DNA of 35,229 bases from Gammaproteobacteria bacterium (GTDB lineage: Bacteria > Pseudomonadota > Gammaproteobacteria > S012-40): positions 1 to 35,229 of the forward strand of contig JAOUHV010000032.1 in assembly GCA_029884425.1 (NCBI GenBank), read 5' to 3'. Both the position numbers and the translations under genes were made by a program. Below are positions 17,422-26,101 of the stretch, one piece after another; position 1 is the stretch's first letter; each line of letters begins with the position of its first letter. The notes under the pieces were generated by a model. That model made no database searches, was not told the origin of the DNA, and worked only from the letters and a program-made list of their open reading frames with translations.

Positions 17422-18000
17422 ATGAAAAGTAAAAAGCCTCGCGTATCCAATCAGCTTCGAATCATTGCAGGGCAGTGGCGCGGACGGAAGTTGAACTTCC
17501 CTGATGGAGAGGGGCTGCGTCCGACCATTGATCGAGTGCGCGAAACGTTGTTCAATTGGTTGCGTGGAGATGTGGCTGGTGCGCGCTGTTTGGATTTGTT
17601 CAGCGGCAGTGGTGCGTTGGGTTTGGAGGCATTGTCTCACGGCGCAGCACAATGCACGTTTGTGGAAAAAAATTCGGTCGCAGTCGCTTCGCTGAAGGCC
17701 AATCTGGCACTGCTCAAATGTGATGTCGGTAGCGTCGTGGCCCAGGATGCGTTTGAATTTCTGGCGCGCCAATCACGGCCGTTTGATTTGATTTTTCTTG
17801 ACCCCCCTTTTGGTCAGTCGTTGTTGCAACGCAGCATTGACGAGATCGCGCAGCGTCAATTGCTGTCGCCGACCGGACTGATTTACCTGGAATCGGAGCT
17901 GGATCTAACCGCGTTGACGTTACCCGTCAACTGGGAACTGGTGCGTCATAAAAAAGCCGGACAATCTCATTACGGTCTGTTATCAACGACCCAGTGTTAG
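17422..18000 (+). CDS. rsmD: 16S rRNA (guanine(966)-N2)-methyltransferase
   Basis: A 192-residue SAM methyltransferase that modifies G966 of 16S rRNA during 30S assembly. Features in order: LRIIAGQWRGRKL, the RPTIDRVRETLFNWL segment, the SAM loop LDLFSGSGALGLEALS, and the catalytic DPPF motif. All match RsmD. The ATG at 17422 follows the upstream stop by three bases; a TTG directly before it is unnecessary. The linkage with the M16 pair and ftsY is typical of gammaproteobacteria. Confidence 0.96.
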   Translation: MKSKKPRVSNQLRIIAGQWRGRKLNFPDGEGLRPTIDRVRETLFNWLRGDVAGARCLDLFSGSGALGLEALSHGAAQCTFVEKNSVAVASLKANLALLKCDVGSVVAQDAFEFLARQSRPFDLIFLDPPFGQSLLQRSIDEIAQRQLLSPTGLIYLESELDLTALTLPVNWELVRHKKAGQSHYGLLSTTQC

Positions 18001-18060
18001 ACAAATACGCTGGCGCGTTTCATACTCAATGGCATTCGATACAACGGATTGAGGTGTCGC

Positions 18061-19335
18061 ATGACGTGTTACCGAAGCTTGCTGTTGTCGCTGTTGATGC
18101 TGGTGATCTTGTTGCCTTCATTGTCCCATGCCAAGGTTGAACGACGTAAGGATCAGTTCGGCAAGGATTTCGGGTACTACGTCTATCCCATTGCCGGTGA
18201 AATTCCCGGTCTGGGTGTTGCCAACGGTGCTGGCGCCAGTGTGCTGAACATGGGCGGCACGGACGCGGATATCACCGGTTATTATCTGGAAGGTGATTTC
18301 GAGGCCAAGGGTGTTGCCCTGCTGGATCTGCAATGGATTCCGCGAAGGCTGATTTTTGACGTAGCGTATAACGGTTATTTCGTTGCTCCTATTTCCTATC
18401 AGCGTGGCCTGGACTCTGATCCTGATCAATATATTCAGCCGAAGGCAGAAGGTCAGTATTTGCTGGGGCAGGTGACGCTCTCATTTTATCAGCGGCGATA
18501 TGAAGCATTTTTACGGGCGCTTGGTGGCAAGGAGCGATTGCACGCCATTCTGGATGCTGATGGTAATGCATTTGCCGATGTTGATAGCAGTTGGAATCAC
18601 TCTAGTGCTTATTTCATCGGTGGCTCGGTGGATTGGACCGATGACCGGCTTGATCCGCGCGAAGGTCTGCGACTGGAAACCAGTTTTAAACTGCCTGAAG
18701 AAGAATCATCACGTAACACGGAATTCATGGTGGCAGATGTGAATTACACACACTTTGTGCCCATGCGCCAATGGGATACGTTGGTGTTTAATCTGTATGG
18801 TTCGCATGCGCTGGTGACCCGTAAAGGCGAAACCGATAAGGCAGCGGTGCAAGCTGAATTCAACCTGGGATGTGATGCATTGTCTGTTGGTCCTGAACAA
18901 GATGCGTGTTTGTCTGCCGAGCGGACGCGTGTGCAGCAGATTATGGCACATCGACGCTATGGCACTGCCTCACCACTGGGTGGGACGCAGCGTTTGCGCT
19001 CATTCAACAATTACCGTTTTTATGCGTCCAAGACTCTTTTTTACGGTGCAGAATATCGCTGGAATCTGACCAACGAAAATACACCGTTTGATATTTTTAT
19101 TGCCAAAGGAATACGTACCGGCATTCAGTTGGCGGCGTTCTGGGAGCGTGGTTCAGTGTCGGATGGATATCGCGAATTGCTGGATCGTGGTGTAGAGAGT
19201 TACGGTCTGGGTTTTCGTGTGGTGCTGTCAGGCGTGGTGATTCGCTTTGACATGGCCAACGGCAGCGAGGGAGCGCAATCCCAATTATTCATCACCTACC
19301 CGTGGAGTATGTTCTCGGTAGACAATCCCGGTTAA
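18061..19335 (+). CDS. Outer membrane beta-barrel protein, Omp85/BamA-like barrel without POTRA domains
   Basis: A 424-residue protein with a signal peptide (cleavage near SLSHA-KVE). The mature part is a series of alternating hydrophobic/aromatic strands. The segment LGGTQRLRSFNNYRFYASKT and the following FYGAEYRWNL resemble the GG..xLRG and EYR strands of the bacterial surface antigen barrel. No POTRA repeats precede it, so it is a barrel-only relative; lipid or protein assembly roles are speculative. The ATG at 18061 has GAGG six bases upstream and is preferred to a TTG at 18049. Its stop overlaps the stop of the convergent gene. Confidence 0.75.
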   Translation: MTCYRSLLLSLLMLVILLPSLSHAKVERRKDQFGKDFGYYVYPIAGEIPGLGVANGAGASVLNMGGTDADITGYYLEGDFEAKGVALLDLQWIPRRLIFDVAYNGYFVAPISYQRGLDSDPDQYIQPKAEGQYLLGQVTLSFYQRRYEAFLRALGGKERLHAILDADGNAFADVDSSWNHSSAYFIGGSVDWTDDRLDPREGLRLETSFKLPEEESSRNTEFMVADVNYTHFVPMRQWDTLVFNLYGSHALVTRKGETDKAAVQAEFNLGCDALSVGPEQDACLSAERTRVQQIMAHRRYGTASPLGGTQRLRSFNNYRFYASKTLFYGAEYRWNLTNENTPFDIFIAKGIRTGIQLAAFWERGSVSDGYRELLDRGVESYGLGFRVVLSGVVIRFDMANGSEGAQSQLFITYPWSMFSVDNPG

Positions 19336-20531
19336 CCCGCGTTTTGATGACTGTTAATGTGCGGCTGTAGTGAGTTGATTAGCCCCGTGGTAATTTCCTC
19401 GAGCAGTTTGCCGCTGCGTTGCTGCAGTTGTTCTGCCAGTGATTGCTGTTGATCATTTGCGCGGAACAGATCAATGAACAGTTTTTCAAAGCTGTCATTG
19501 GCGTTGACGGCGAACAGTGGACTGCGTTGCATGTCGCCCAGTGCCTGGGCGAAATCACGGACGAACTGTCCGAAGGGCGATCCGGGTTTGGCCAGTTGCT
19601 GTTTGGCTAAATCATCACTGTTGCCAATTTGCTGATAGGCTCGCGTTGCGCGATGATAGCTGACATCTTTCATTCGCAAGCTGAAGCTGGCCAGCTCGCT
19701 GGTGTCAAAGCCCATGTTGCGCGCAATGCCGATGGCGGCCTGAGTATCATTGGTAAAAAAACGTTCTGACGCCTGGTGAACCTGATTGACCAGTTTGTCG
19801 ATGGCAGCCAGCTCCTGCTCGTCCAATTGTCCTTCAGTCGCGTACTCAAATTTTATCGACGCGCCATGCTGTGTTGTTTGCATCGCATCATTGATTTGTT
19901 CTGAATGCTGGCGCTGCATGACGTGCAGTGTAACCATATCGCCATCCTGGGTTGTTATTTTCAGACTGATGCGTTGATGGTTCTCGTTGATGACGGCGGG
20001 CTCGGGATCGGAAACTTCCGCCGACTGAAATAGCGATTCGCCGGTGGTGATGCGTTGATGGAATTGATCCAGGCCGCGCTGGATCAGTTCGTAGGTTTGT
20101 TCGGCATTGGCTTCAATGTCGTTTTGATAGATGCCAAGGTTGCTGAGAATGTCTTTGGCTTCGTTGAATCCGCGTTCCACACCTTGTCTTGCTGCGCGCA
20201 AACGTGCGTGTGCTGCCTCGGTGTCTCCGCCCAATGAGCTTAGTGCGTTGCCGACAAAGCTGAGAATGCGATCGGCGACGTTTTCTGGCGCAAATTGTTC
20301 TTCATCTAACTCGGCAAATTCGGTATCGCCGCCGACGGCATTTTGCAGCGCAAGTAGAATTTGTTCGTTGAGCAAGCGGCGAGGGTTTTGTTGTGCGAGC
20401 TCTGCTCTGTCGTCACTAGTGGTGTCGTGCGCAGCTTTTGCTGTCTCAGGATGCAGCATTTTCTTGAGATTAGCCGTAGCAGGATTGCGGTTTTTATCGA
20501 GTGCGCCTGGGATATTGGGTTTGATTTGCAT
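19332..20531 (-). CDS. Hypothetical protein, DUF5610-like
   Basis: A 399-residue soluble protein, hydrophilic and Gln-rich, without signal peptide or membrane helix. An N-terminal disordered part (1-50) leads into LLNEQILLALQNAVGG and FAPENVADRILSFV, a helical segment that recalls the DUF5610 family of gammaproteobacterial proteins of unknown function. A middle beta-rich part (about 185-215) and a helical C-terminal half follow. I recall the family only by pattern. The start has an AGGA about ten bases upstream. It overlaps the barrel gene tail to tail by four bases. Confidence 0.75.
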   Translation of the reverse strand: MQIKPNIPGALDKNRNPATANLKKMLHPETAKAAHDTTSDDRAELAQQNPRRLLNEQILLALQNAVGGDTEFAELDEEQFAPENVADRILSFVGNALSSLGGDTEAAHARLRAARQGVERGFNEAKDILSNLGIYQNDIEANAEQTYELIQRGLDQFHQRITTGESLFQSAEVSDPEPAVINENHQRISLKITTQDGDMVTLHVMQRQHSEQINDAMQTTQHGASIKFEYATEGQLDEQELAAIDKLVNQVHQASERFFTNDTQAAIGIARNMGFDTSELASFSLRMKDVSYHRATRAYQQIGNSDDLAKQQLAKPGSPFGQFVRDFAQALGDMQRSPLFAVNANDSFEKLFIDLFRANDQQQSLAEQLQQRSGKLLEEITTGLINSLQPHINSHQNAG

Positions 20532-20645
20532 CGGCCGTGTCCTGTGGCAACCAATGATGTCCCTTGCATATCGTCCGGGCGCTGCCGTTGTTTAAACAAT
20601 GAGCAGTGAATGTGGGCTGGATCACACGAAATTTGTATGGCTGAA

Positions 20646-21533
20646 TCAGTCGGAAATGTCGACTCCGGATAATTCTTCTAACAAAACGCAAATGGCAGAA
20701 GAGTCGATCTCGCCATCGCGATGCGCCAAGGCGTTGAGATATTGGGCACTGAGGGCGGTGCCAGGCAGCGCGATACCCAATTCTGCGGCAGTTTGTTGCA
20801 CGATGTTCATATCTTTGCGATGTAGACTGGCTTTAAATCCGGGGGCAAAGTGATGATCGAGCATGCGTTGGCCGTGAACTTCAAGAATGCGACTGCCAGC
20901 GAATCCACCGAGCAAGGCTTTGCGCACCCGAATGGGATCAACGCCGGCAGCACGGGCAAGGATAAATGCTTCGGCAATGGCGCTCATGGTTTGCGCGACG
21001 ATGGTTTGATTGCATGCCTTGGCGATTTGTCCTGCGCCATGATCACCGACGTGTACAACGTTATTGCCCAGCACATTCAGTAGTGTCGATGCGCGCTGGA
21101 AGATGTCTGGTTTTCCGCCGACCATGATGGATAATGTGCCATTTATCGCGCCCTGTGGGCCACCCGAGATGGGGGCATCGAGCATGTGAATGTGTGCCTT
21201 GGCCAGTTGATGGGCAATTTCACGGGTGGCGCGCGGCGAAATGGTACTCATGTCGATGATCACGCTGTCGGCGTGGGCACCGTGAATTAATCCTTTTTCG
21301 CCAAGGATAATTTGCTCTACGCTTTGGTCATCGGTGACGCAGATAAACACAACGTCGCAGACATCGGCCAGCTCTGCGGGCGTGCGATGCGGAATGGCGC
21401 CTGCCTCCAGCAGGGGTGGCAGCGAGACTTGTCGCCGTGCGTATACGTGCACGTCATAGCCAGCCTTGATCAAATTGTAGGTCATGGGAGACCCCATCAG
21501 GCCGAGTCCAATAAATCCGATAGTTTGCGACAT
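20646..21533 (-). CDS. NAD(P)-dependent beta-hydroxyacid dehydrogenase (GarR/MmsB-like)
   Basis: A 295-residue enzyme of the 3-hydroxyisobutyrate dehydrogenase superfamily. The N-terminal Rossmann motif is GFIGLGLMGSPM, the substrate loop DAPISGGPQGA, and the catalytic lysine in HGAGQIAKACNQ. The C-terminal stretch with SRILEVHGQRM and PGFKASLHRKD is closest to tartronate semialdehyde reductase (GarR/GlxR), which reduces 2-hydroxy-3-oxopropionate to glycerate; other hydroxyacids are possible. It lies just downstream of the GGDEF-EAL gene on the same strand but no glyoxylate genes are nearby, so the physiological substrate is open. Confidence 0.87.
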   Translation of the reverse strand: MSQTIGFIGLGLMGSPMTYNLIKAGYDVHVYARRQVSLPPLLEAGAIPHRTPAELADVCDVVFICVTDDQSVEQIILGEKGLIHGAHADSVIIDMSTISPRATREIAHQLAKAHIHMLDAPISGGPQGAINGTLSIMVGGKPDIFQRASTLLNVLGNNVVHVGDHGAGQIAKACNQTIVAQTMSAIAEAFILARAAGVDPIRVRKALLGGFAGSRILEVHGQRMLDHHFAPGFKASLHRKDMNIVQQTAAELGIALPGTALSAQYLNALAHRDGEIDSSAICVLLEELSGVDISD

Positions 21534-21561
21534 CTGTGCTCCGGTACGGCGAAGGGTGGGC

Positions 21562-24303
21562 TTAGGCGGGAATCAACTCTGCAGATGCAATGACATCCCG
21601 CCAAGGTTGCGGACGATGTATACCATAGCCTTGCACATAGTCAACGCCGAGTTTGCATAACTCCAGCGCAATAGCTTCGGTTTCGACGAACTCGGCAATG
21701 GTGCGAATGCCCATGACGTGGCCGATTTGAACAATGGACTTAACCATGGCGTGGTCCACCGGGTCACGCAAAATATTGCAAATGAAACTGCCATCAATTT
21801 TTAAATAATCAACGGGCAGATTTTTTAGATAAGAGTAAGAGCTTAGGCCGCTGCCAAAGTCATCCAGTGCGAATTGGCAGCCCATCAGGCGTAATTCTTC
21901 GATAAGCTGACTGGCGTTGCTGAGGTTGGCGATGGTGGCTGTTTCTGTGATTTCAAAGCACACCCGGTTCGGAGTGATTTTGCTTCGTTTGAATTCGTTA
22001 ATGATAAAACTAAGAATCGTTTCGTCGTTGATCGATTTGCCTGACAAATTGATGTTGAAAGTGTCGGAGGTGGTGGGATTTTGCGAAATTAAGTCAAATG
22101 CATGGCTGATAACCCATTTGTCGATTTGTGGCATGAAGTTGTAGTGTTCAGCAGCAGGAATGAATGTGCTGGGGGAGATGAATTTTTGCTCGTCTTGCAG
22201 TCGCAGCAGAACTTCGAAGTGCGCAGGTGCGTTGAGGTCTTGCACCGGGAGTACCTTTTGGAGAAATAGACGGAGCTGTTGATTGTCCATGGCGCGCTTG
22301 ATGCGATGCAGCCATTCCATGTCGCCACTGCGTTGTTGCAGCTCATGACTGTCACGTGTGTGCACTACAATGCGGTTGCGGCCTTTGTCTTTGGCGATAT
22401 AGCAGGCCGAGTCTGCGGCAATCATGAGTTGTTCGACGCTGCCGATGTCTGGTGTGATTTGCACTAGGCCCATGCTGCTGCCTATTTCAAAGACTTTGCC
22501 ATTCCAGCTAAAACGGTGCGTCCGAATTTTGTGTTGTAATTGCGATGCGGCTTCGACCGCTTCACCGATGTCTCGCTGGTGGAATAAAATGCCAAATTCA
22601 TCGCCGCCCAGGCGGGCGAAAATATCTTGTGGGCCAAGACTCTGCTTGAGTGCGTTACTGATTTGTTTGAGCAGTTCATCCCCCGCCATATGGCCACAGG
22701 TGTCATTGACCAGTTTGAATTGATCCAGGTCGAGGTAGCACAGAACATCAGTCTGTAGTGATGTCGGTGATTTTAATGCGAGTCTCAGGCTGCGCTCAAA
22801 CTCGCGGCGATTGAGCAAGCCGGTTAATTCGTCGTGGCGGGCCTGATGGCTGAGCATTTCTGCCAGTTTTTGTTCTTTGGTGATGTCGCGAAATACAATG
22901 ACACTCCCCATGACAATACCGTCGCGATTGCGAATGGGGGCGGCAGAAATGCGGACGACAAATTCCTTTCCCTGATGTTGTCTGAGGACGTAGCTTGCAT
23001 GGGTTTCACTGGAGGTTTCTATGCCCGGTGGCTGAGTGGAGAAAGCATCGCTGCGACCGGACACCTTTTTGACCAGATGCAGAATTTTTTTCAGCGGTTT
23101 CTTTTTGGCCTGGGACAATGACCAGCCACATAAGTTTTCGGCCACCGGATTCATGTGCTCAATCAGATTGTGTACGTCAGTGGTGATAACACCATCAGCG
23201 ATGGAGTTGAGCGTGACTTCTGCCAGCTCTTTTTCGCGAAAGATATCATCCTTGGCCAGCTCGTGTGTCAGGTTATGTAGCCGGTCGCGCTGCAATGACA
23301 GTTGGATGGAGCGCATCAGGATCAATGCAATGATAATGATAAATGCAATGCTGGTCAGGCTGAGGTCGCTCAACAGAAGTTGTCGCTCCATGATGAGAGT
23401 AAAAGGCTGTTTGATTTGCTGCAAATTTAATGTGGCATTGAAGGTGATATGCAGCGGAAGGTTGGTCAAGTCATTGGCGTGAGGCAAATGTTCAAAAACA
23501 ACATTACTACCAGTCTGGGTTGTTTTGTTGTAGACCAGTTTGATCTGTGTGCTGGGGGTGCCCATCATTTCCTTGATGGCTTCCAGTAATTTGTTGGTCG
23601 CCATGCCGACGGCGTAGATGCCAGCAACTTGTTCGCTGCGTTGTTGTTCGCTGTCAGGAGTGATAGTGCCTTTGTAGACAGCTTTGAACAGGTACAGTTG
23701 TTTTTCACCAAGCAGTTGTACTGGCATGGAGGCTTCGGTTTTGCTGCTGTGAATGGCGGTGTCGATGCTGTCAGCGGTGATGGTGAGCGAACTCATATCC
23801 AGGCCGAGAATGCCCGCAGACTCAGGGCGTAGTGGGCGTAGATATGTAACAGGGTAATAGACTGGGCGTTTGCTGGCGGTGATAAACCGAAGATCGGTTT
23901 TGTCTTTGATGCTGAAGTTGGCGTAACCGTTGTCTATCATTTCCGATTCAAAGTTGGCGCGCTGTGATTCGGTGATCTTTGGTAAAAATATGACGGAGGT
24001 GACGTGTGGATAGCTGGCCTGCATTTCACGGGTAAAAGTTGACAGATCGTTGTTTTCTGCTCCGTGGTGGGTATGGTGCCAGCCAGTTAGTGCGGTAATT
24101 AGCGAGTTGCCTGAATCCAATTGGTGTAATAGCTGGACGAAGGCAGTGTCGGTCTTAGCGAGGAAGCGCTTTTCGGCGTTACTGATGTCAAATCGAATTA
24201 CTACCCAAATCAACAGTAACGTAAACAGCAGGCAGAAAGCTGCCGATGTTGCCAGGCGGACGCGATAGGTTCGGTGAAAGTCGCGACGCAGGTTATTTTG
24301 CAT
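21562..24303 (-). CDS. Membrane c-di-GMP enzyme, CHASE-PAS-GGDEF-EAL
   Basis: A 913-residue sensor with a first membrane helix (18-38), a periplasmic CHASE domain (about 60-290, with RPVYYPVTYLRP and GILGLDMSS), a second helix (316-335), a PAS domain (about 360-478), a GGDEF domain (motif at 566-570) and an EAL domain (about 665-905). The GGDEF motif is canonical; the RxxD inhibitory site upstream is lost (residue 557 is Gly). The EAL signature reads EVLLR (697-701), and the metal-binding LDDFGSG, LKIDG, EFVET and QGYGI motifs are kept, so both making and breaking c-di-GMP seem possible. It overlaps the upstream binding-protein gene by 11 bases, suggesting a coupled sensory pair. Confidence 0.93.
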   Translation of the reverse strand: MQNNLRRDFHRTYRVRLATSAAFCLLFTLLLIWVVIRFDISNAEKRFLAKTDTAFVQLLHQLDSGNSLITALTGWHHTHHGAENNDLSTFTREMQASYPHVTSVIFLPKITESQRANFESEMIDNGYANFSIKDKTDLRFITASKRPVYYPVTYLRPLRPESAGILGLDMSSLTITADSIDTAIHSSKTEASMPVQLLGEKQLYLFKAVYKGTITPDSEQQRSEQVAGIYAVGMATNKLLEAIKEMMGTPSTQIKLVYNKTTQTGSNVVFEHLPHANDLTNLPLHITFNATLNLQQIKQPFTLIMERQLLLSDLSLTSIAFIIIIALILMRSIQLSLQRDRLHNLTHELAKDDIFREKELAEVTLNSIADGVITTDVHNLIEHMNPVAENLCGWSLSQAKKKPLKKILHLVKKVSGRSDAFSTQPPGIETSSETHASYVLRQHQGKEFVVRISAAPIRNRDGIVMGSVIVFRDITKEQKLAEMLSHQARHDELTGLLNRREFERSLRLALKSPTSLQTDVLCYLDLDQFKLVNDTCGHMAGDELLKQISNALKQSLGPQDIFARLGGDEFGILFHQRDIGEAVEAASQLQHKIRTHRFSWNGKVFEIGSSMGLVQITPDIGSVEQLMIAADSACYIAKDKGRNRIVVHTRDSHELQQRSGDMEWLHRIKRAMDNQQLRLFLQKVLPVQDLNAPAHFEVLLRLQDEQKFISPSTFIPAAEHYNFMPQIDKWVISHAFDLISQNPTTSDTFNINLSGKSINDETILSFIINEFKRSKITPNRVCFEITETATIANLSNASQLIEELRLMGCQFALDDFGSGLSSYSYLKNLPVDYLKIDGSFICNILRDPVDHAMVKSIVQIGHVMGIRTIAEFVETEAIALELCKLGVDYVQGYGIHRPQPWRDVIASAELIPA

Positions 24304-25255
24304 AGAATGCTTTTTCCTGAATGATTATGTACTCAGGGATCGTGATCACCAGTTGGCTTGGCAGTGAGTGATTGATGATGTCCCAGTCCTGGTTGGGAAT
24401 AACGGGAATGTCTTGGGGGGGCACGTCATTAAGGATGGCGATGGTGCAACGGGCTGCCCACTCGCCTTGTTCCTCGGGGAGTTTGTGCATGCTCATGCTG
24501 GCGAGATTGATCATACAGTCATAAACCGCGATGCTGAATTTGTTGCCATGCTGCATGACGGTCTGAAGGGCTTTTTGTTCGTCCCAATCATTGATGCCGG
24601 ACTCTGTACTCAGAATGATGAAGTCGGCGTGTTGCGCCTGCTGATAATAGCTTTGCCACTGCGCCATGTTGTTTGTCAGACGCACGGTAAGTTGTAAGTT
24701 GTTTTGTTGGGCGATGAGTGAGAATTGTGGGTGGATTTTGTGTTCAGTCAGGGTGTTTGCCGCCAAATAAAACCCCGATCGAGCTGACGGGATGATTTCG
24801 CGAATTTTGTGGAAAATTTCGGTTGTCGGTGCAACTTCTATCATGCCGGTGATGTTATTTTTCGGGTAGTCATATTCTCGGCTGGACCAGTTGATGCCGC
24901 AAAAAATGACTGGAATGGAGCTGTTTTGCAGATGCGGTACGATCAGGTATTTGGAGGCGGCATCATCGGCCGCAATGATGATATCCGGCTGCCAGTGGTC
25001 AATGAACTTTTTAATTTTTAACGCAGTTGCCTGGGTGATTTTTTCATCTTTTTGGCGTTTGGTGTTCATGTTGAACTGGTGAATTTCACAATGCCCACGG
25101 AGTGTTTTCCGCAGACCTTTTTCTATGCCGTCGGACCAGGGGTAGCCAGGATGATAAGAGGATACGAACAAACATCGTGCAGCTTCGCTGGGAATCGCGT
25201 ACAGCCATGCGAAAAGGAAGAGTACAACGACAAAATGTCGGCGATGTTCGCGCAT
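24293..25255 (-). CDS. Periplasmic ABC-type substrate-binding protein (sensory)
   Basis: A 320-residue protein with a signal peptide (cleavage near IPSEA) and a periplasmic binding protein fold: FVSSYHPGYPWSDGIEKGL, then PDIIIAADDAASKYLI and IPVIFCGINW, as in the ABC_sub_bind family (tryptophan-like ligands in some members). No transporter permease or ATPase gene is nearby. Instead it overlaps the CHASE-PAS-GGDEF-EAL gene by 11 bases, so it more likely presents a ligand to that sensor. A GAGGTG ribosome binding site lies upstream of the ATG at 25255. The ligand is unknown. Confidence 0.85.
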   Translation of the reverse strand: MREHRRHFVVVLFLFAWLYAIPSEAARCLFVSSYHPGYPWSDGIEKGLRKTLRGHCEIHQFNMNTKRQKDEKITQATALKIKKFIDHWQPDIIIAADDAASKYLIVPHLQNSSIPVIFCGINWSSREYDYPKNNITGMIEVAPTTEIFHKIREIIPSARSGFYLAANTLTEHKIHPQFSLIAQQNNLQLTVRLTNNMAQWQSYYQQAQHADFIILSTESGINDWDEQKALQTVMQHGNKFSIAVYDCMINLASMSMHKLPEEQGEWAARCTIAILNDVPPQDIPVIPNQDWDIINHSLPSQLVITIPEYIIIQEKAFYAK

Positions 25256-25476
25256 GTTGTCACCTCAGGCGGTATTGAATGAAGGATACGATGCAGATGA
25301 CGCAGTGGCCGGCATGCTATTTTCGGCCTCAAGCCAGTTTGTTGCTCGCTCCATCGACGACCAGATTTACTGTAACGATAATGCGTTTGTTTATCAATGC
25401 CCTTGAGCGCAATGACGAGCTGTTATCGCAGAAGAGAGGATGGATGTTTATTCGCTGTTATAGTGGCGGCGGTTTA
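25256..25476. other. Intergenic region upstream of the sensory operon
   Basis: These 221 bases lie between two minus-strand genes and should carry the promoter of the binding protein and c-di-GMP enzyme unit. I cannot pick a convincing -35/-10 pair by eye. A plus-strand frame (25279-25542) crosses into the next gene and looks like chance. No hairpin with a T tract is present. Confidence 0.5.
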
Positions 25477-25971
25477 TTAAATGGATTTGGTCTGAGTGAA
25501 TTTTTTAAAAAAATATGCGAGTTGTCTTTTTTTTGCGACTAGCCGGCCTTTGTTTTCCGGGGTGGTGCTGCAGAATTGTTTTAGTTCAATGGCCGTGTCT
25601 TTGATCGAGTCGCGAAGTTCATCCAGGGTGAGTGTATTGATCTGTCCCGTTTTGTTTTCCAGTTCGATGAGTTGAACATGACTGGTCAGAGTGTTCAGGC
25701 GATGATTGAGGGCGAGTGCAACGGTTTCCAGCGCGGCTTTTTTCTCATCGCGTGTGCGTATCTCGCAACGTTGACATTGGGCGCGGTCGATTTTGCGGTA
25801 AAGTGCACTGCAAGCAATAATGGTGCAAAGGCAGGTCAAAATGACAGTGATCCACTGAATTTTCCAAGATGGCAGACCCACGCCAAAGATCAGGTCTTTA
25901 GTGATTTCTAATGTCAGCATGAGCGCAAAGATAATGCTGCTTACGATGATGATAATAGCGGTGGGATGCAT
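25477..25971 (-). CDS. Small membrane protein with a histidine-kinase-like dimerization helix, no ATPase domain
   Basis: A 164-residue protein. Two membrane helices (about 5-25 and 39-58) are followed by a short cysteine pair (QCQRC) and then a helix reading VALALNHRLNTLTSHVQLIE, which resembles the H-box of HisKA/HisKA_2 kinases with histidine as possible phosphoacceptor. No N, G1 or G2 boxes follow: the protein ends about 65 residues later in a basic tail. The ATG at 25971 has GAGGA eight bases upstream; a frame opening 62 residues earlier has no such site. The kinase relationship is inferred from one motif. Confidence 0.65.
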   Translation of the reverse strand: MHPTAIIIIVSSIIFALMLTLEITKDLIFGVGLPSWKIQWITVILTCLCTIIACSALYRKIDRAQCQRCEIRTRDEKKAALETVALALNHRLNTLTSHVQLIELENKTGQINTLTLDELRDSIKDTAIELKQFCSTTPENKGRLVAKKRQLAYFFKKFTQTKSI

Positions 25972-26101
25972 GACTAGTTTCCTCGGGTACGACTGTGGAC
26001 GAAGTACATGTCCAGGAAGACTTATCGAGCCCGAAAGCAAAATATGTAGGGTTGCGAGAGAAAAAACGAGAGAATAACCTACTGCATTTGTTGTGTTTTT
26101 A

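Noticed and set aside
25279-25542. Plus-strand frame of 87 codons in the gap before the small membrane protein gene
   Set aside because: Low-complexity sequence, no ribosome binding site, and it overlaps the end of the minus-strand gene.
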